From Desulfatitalea sp. UBA4791 (GTDB lineage Bacteria > Desulfobacterota > Desulfobacteria > Desulfobacterales > Desulfosarcinaceae), in contig DHGT01000010.1 of NCBI GenBank assembly GCA_002402905.1, positions 1 to 5,468 of the forward strand: a stretch of DNA of 5,468 bases. The letters are read 5' to 3'. The notes under the pieces are model-generated. The model was not told the origin of the DNA. It saw nothing but the letters and a program-made list of their open reading frames with translations, and ran no database searches. How positions within the stretch are numbered: position 1 is the stretch's first letter; each line of letters begins with the position of its first letter. The position numbers were made by a program, and so were the translations under genes. Of this stretch, positions 5,126 to 5,468 are shown piece after piece.

Positions 5126-5468
5126 CAGTGGGACTCCCGGCGGTCGATGAAGCGACAGGCCGGGGCATCGAAGGTGCGCTCGCTGTTGTGGACCCGGCAG
5201 TGGTTGGTGGCAGCGATGAAATGACTGCACTCGTCACACATGGCCGCGTCGCCGGTGGAGTCCAGATCTCCTGACCAGACGAGCGCGGCCTCTGCCGAAG
5301 GCTCGTTGTCCTCGGCCGGAATGCCGAGCATCTTTCTGGCGCGAGGCACACTCAGGATGCCCGAGACAACCATGTCCACCACAGGCTTCACCTGCTTTTC
5401 GTCCATCAGGTCGATCTTCTTACTCTCGGTTTCGCGATTGGCGGCCTCGATGTCCGGGTCCAGATCCA
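5125..5468 (-). CDS. C-terminal part of a phage head-module protein, possibly portal, with Cys4 zinc-ribbon-like tail (5' end outside window)
   Basis: The frame is open from the window edge to a TGA at 5127-5125, giving 113 visible residues. An internal ATG at 5406 begins MDEKQVKPVV, but 20 further in-frame codons lie upstream without a stop, so the gene almost certainly starts outside the window. The first part is charged and helical and includes a short segment like those near portal C-termini (VSGILSVPRARKMLGIP: a helix, a turn, then a 'leucine-gly' end). The last 40 residues carry four cysteines spaced C-x2-C-x9-C-x13-C (visible residues 77, 80, 90, 104), which suggests a small structural zinc site. 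In Mu-like and SPP1-like phages the gene directly before the MuF minor head gene is usually the portal. That is why portal is proposed, but the diagnostic portal core is not in the window. The stop overlaps the next start as TGATG, so the two are translationally coupled. The reading frame is secure and the function tentative. Confidence 0.8.
   Translation of the reverse strand, partial: DLDPDIEAANRETESKKIDLMDEKQVKPVVDMVVSGILSVPRARKMLGIPAEDNEPSAEAALVWSGDLDSTGDAAMCDECSHFIAATNHCRVHNSERTFDAPACRFIDRRESH
5134..5138 (-). promoter_or_regulatory. Ribosome binding site GGGAG deciding the start of the giant MuF gene
   Basis: GGGAG on the minus strand lies eight bases before the ATG at 5125-5123, inside the end of the upstream gene. 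Together with the TGATG overlap it fixes the start at 5125 and rules against the in-frame ATG at 5230. Confidence 0.78.
5155..5238 (-). other. Cys4 zinc-ribbon-like motif at the C-terminus of the upstream protein
   Basis: Four cysteines spaced C-x2-C-x9-C-x13-C, with a nearby His (CRVH), occupy the last part of the partial upstream protein (MCDEC ... NHC ... APAC). The spacing fits a small treble-clef or ribbon zinc site. Its partner is unknown; contact with the following MuF protein, which also has a Cys/His site, is possible but not shown. Confidence 0.6.

Noticed and set aside
5126..5230. A 35-residue N-terminal extension of the giant protein from an ATG at 5230
   Set aside because: It overlaps the upstream gene in another frame, reads as low-quality His/Pro/Arg-rich sequence, and the ATG at 5125 has a good ribosome site and the TGATG overlap.
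4671..5351. Minus-strand 226-codon frame overlapping both the upstream gene and the start of the giant gene
   Set aside because: It is out of frame with both supported genes, and its product is rich in Arg, Pro, Ser and Thr without motifs. It is a shadow frame.
5125..5406. A complete 93-residue gene starting at ATG 5406
   Set aside because: The frame stays open to the window edge with 20 more plausible codons, and the Met follows ordinary charged helical sequence, so it is more likely internal to a longer protein.
1..5468. Intergenic elements: CRISPR array, tRNA, terminator or attachment site
   Set aside because: Coding sequence covers the entire window with overlapping ends, and no DNA-level direct repeat array, cloverleaf or GC-stem followed by a T-run was seen. 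The only repeats noticed are the protein-level ones in the giant gene.

Overview
The window is a compact stretch of phage or prophage structural genes, all on the minus strand and reading from high to low coordinates. It looks like a tailed-phage head-assembly region from a GC-rich bacterium. Base composition is roughly 60% GC by eye, with mostly G/C third codon positions. A proteobacterial host is plausible, but no host-specific marker is visible. The sequence has no tRNA, rRNA, insertion sequence, CRISPR array or intergenic gap. Every gene junction is a start/stop overlap (TGATG, ATGA, ATGA), so this is one tightly coupled operon whose promoter and terminator lie outside the window.

Layout in transcription order: (1) at 5125-5468, the C-terminal 113 residues of a gene that begins outside the window. 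It has a four-cysteine zinc-ribbon-like tail, and its place just before a MuF gene suggests a portal protein or another head-module protein. (2) At 536-5125, a 1529-residue multidomain protein fills most of the window. Its N-terminal part is a minor head / head morphogenesis protein of the Mu gpF / SPP1 gp7 (MuF) family. The rest is far longer than a normal minor head protein needs. It holds tandem SAP/Rho-N-like repeats, a Lys/Pro/Ala-rich linker, a HipA / PI-kinase-like domain, an unrecognised region of about 390 residues, and a C-terminal domain whose motifs resemble an ADP-ribosyltransferase fold. (3) At 27-539, a 170-residue cysteine-free soluble protein that I do not recognise; it overlaps the giant gene by four bases. 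(4) At 1-30, the first ten codons of another gene behind a strong ribosome binding site.

The biological idea is that the MuF domain places the giant protein in the capsid, and the distal domains act as cargo that could enter the host with the DNA. MuF proteins with C-terminal toxin or effector domains are known from temperate phages and prophages (MuF polymorphic toxins, polyvalent proteins). What stands out here is a candidate kinase and a candidate ADP-ribosyltransferase in the same MuF polypeptide, followed at once by a small gene in the position where an immunity protein would be expected. The kinase call rests on readable motifs, the transferase call on weaker motif resemblance, and the immunity idea on position only.
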